NCBI RefSeq assembly: GCF_900105115.1
Contig: NZ_FNRV01000001.1
Span: 3,581,501-3,645,500 of the forward strand
Reading direction: 5' to 3'
Length of the DNA stretch: 64,000 nt
Source of the DNA: Pseudomonas mohnii
Lineage (GTDB): Bacteria > Pseudomonadota > Gammaproteobacteria > Pseudomonadales > Pseudomonadaceae
Notes under the pieces: generated by a model
The model's database searches: none
Seen by the model: the letters and a program-made list of their open reading frames with translations, nothing else
What the model was told of the DNA's origin: nothing
Shown: positions 63,468 to 64,000 of the stretch, one piece after another
Numbering within the stretch: position 1 is the first letter of the stretch
Layout: each line of letters starts with the position of its first letter
Program-made: the position numbers and the translations under genes

Positions 63468-64000
63468 ATGGAATTTCTGCTCTATCTGGCGCTTGGCGCC
63501 TGTGCCGGCGTGCTGGCCGGGCTGTTTGGCGTCGGCGGCGGGATCATTATCGTCCCGGTGCTGGTCTTTAGTTTCAAGGCGCAAGGGTTCGATCCGTCGA
63601 TCCTCACGCACCTGGCAGTCGGCACGTCCCTGGCGACCATCATTTTTACTTCGGTCAACGCCATTCGCGAGCATCACCGGCGCGGCGCCGTGCGTTGGCC
63701 GATTTTCGTCTGGCTGACCGTTGGCATCCTGATCGGCGCCGGTTTCGGCGCACTGACCGCCGAAGCGATCTCCGGGCCAAACCTGCAGAAAATCATTGGT
63801 GTGTTCGCCCTGGTCATCGCCGCGCAACTGGCGCTGGACCTCAAACCCAAGGCCAGCCGAACGGTGCCGGGTAAATTCGGTCTGACCGTGGCCGGCAGTG
63901 TCATTGGCTGGGCGTCGGCGATTTTCGGGATTGGTGGCGGTTCGCTGACCGTGCCGTTCCTGACCTGGCGCAGTGTGCCGATGCAGCAAGCGGTGGCCAC
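63468..64000 (+). CDS. TauE/SafE (TSUP) family permease, 3' end cut by window
   Basis: An open frame from ATG 63468 to the window end, 177 codons, continuing outside. It has hydrophobic segments with LYLALGACAGVLAGLFGVGG and IGWASAIFGIGGGSLTVPFL, the two repeated glycine-rich motifs that define TSUP transporters. Full members have about 260 residues. They export or import sulfite, sulfonates or other organic anions; the substrate is not known here. The ribosome site GGTGGTGAAGC is fair. By synteny with PA0340 the next gene would be lgt. Confidence 0.85.
   Translation, partial: MEFLLYLALGACAGVLAGLFGVGGGIIIVPVLVFSFKAQGFDPSILTHLAVGTSLATIIFTSVNAIREHHRRGAVRWPIFVWLTVGILIGAGFGALTAEAISGPNLQKIIGVFALVIAAQLALDLKPKASRTVPGKFGLTVAGSVIGWASAIFGIGGGSLTVPFLTWRSVPMQQAVA

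Overview
The window is about 64 kb of chromosome from a Pseudomonas of the P. fluorescens group. This rests on the high-GC coding style, the many short palindromic repeats of the kind seen in that group (REP/REPIN), and gene order. That order matches, by family recognition and remembered synteny, two blocks of P. aeruginosa: PA5221 to PA5204 (ubiquinone hydroxylase, iron ABC genes, gcvT-gcvH-gcvP, GspE-like ATPase, argE-argA) and PA0296 to PA0340 (spu polyamine cluster, AHL acylase, serA, rpiA, ilvA, rppH, ptsP). A sulfonate-utilisation (ssu) cluster lies between them. I see no rRNA, tRNA, CRISPR array, prophage, transposase or defence island. This is mostly core metabolic chromosome.

Layout. 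0-11 kb: end of a DUF4442 gene, a UbiH/UbiI-type hydroxylase, a periplasmic ferric-iron binding protein and its two-domain permease (with a Fur-box-like site, no ATPase), then the glycine cleavage genes gcvT, gcvH and gcvP, with an ArnB-like aminotransferase inserted on the opposite strand between gcvH and gcvP. 11-18 kb: DUF2388 protein, a solitary GspE/PulE-type ATPase, a small ACT-like protein divergent from an Lrp/AsnC regulator, a CYTH-CHAD protein, argE and argA. 18-29 kb is the sulfur region: a TauA-like binding protein, two tandem OprD-type porins, the 1-Cys peroxiredoxin LsfA and ssuEADCBF. Together these would carry sulfonates across the outer membrane and inner membrane, then cleave them to sulfite with SsuE-supplied FMNH2. 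29-40 kb is polyamine uptake and catabolism: spuI-like and spuB gamma-glutamylpolyamine synthetases, spuC aminotransferase, and the SpuDEFGH ABC importer. spuA, the expected amidohydrolase gene, survives only as an N-terminal remnant.

40-50 kb holds an HD-domain protein, a GlxA-type regulator, an HacB-like penicillin/AHL acylase, a lipase-like hydrolase and small envelope or hypothetical genes. 50-64 kb holds serA divergent from a D-2-hydroxyglutarate dehydrogenase gene (a functional couple in serine synthesis), an FAH-family hydrolase, two tandem SdiA-regulated-like proteins, rpiA, ilvA, a HAD phosphatase, rppH-ptsP, an NRDE protein and the start of a TauE/SafE permease.

The most interesting signals are small. 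They are the eroded spuA; three genes whose stop codon is the TAG inside a REPIN end; compensatory stem changes among REPIN subtypes; a promoter module (ATTCC, then ATTCTTTT starting 31-32 bp later) shared by both porins and lsfA; a 3' gene fragment in front of its own terminator; and a 95-bp tandem duplication of a second palindromic repeat family beside serA. I found no clearly new multi-gene system.
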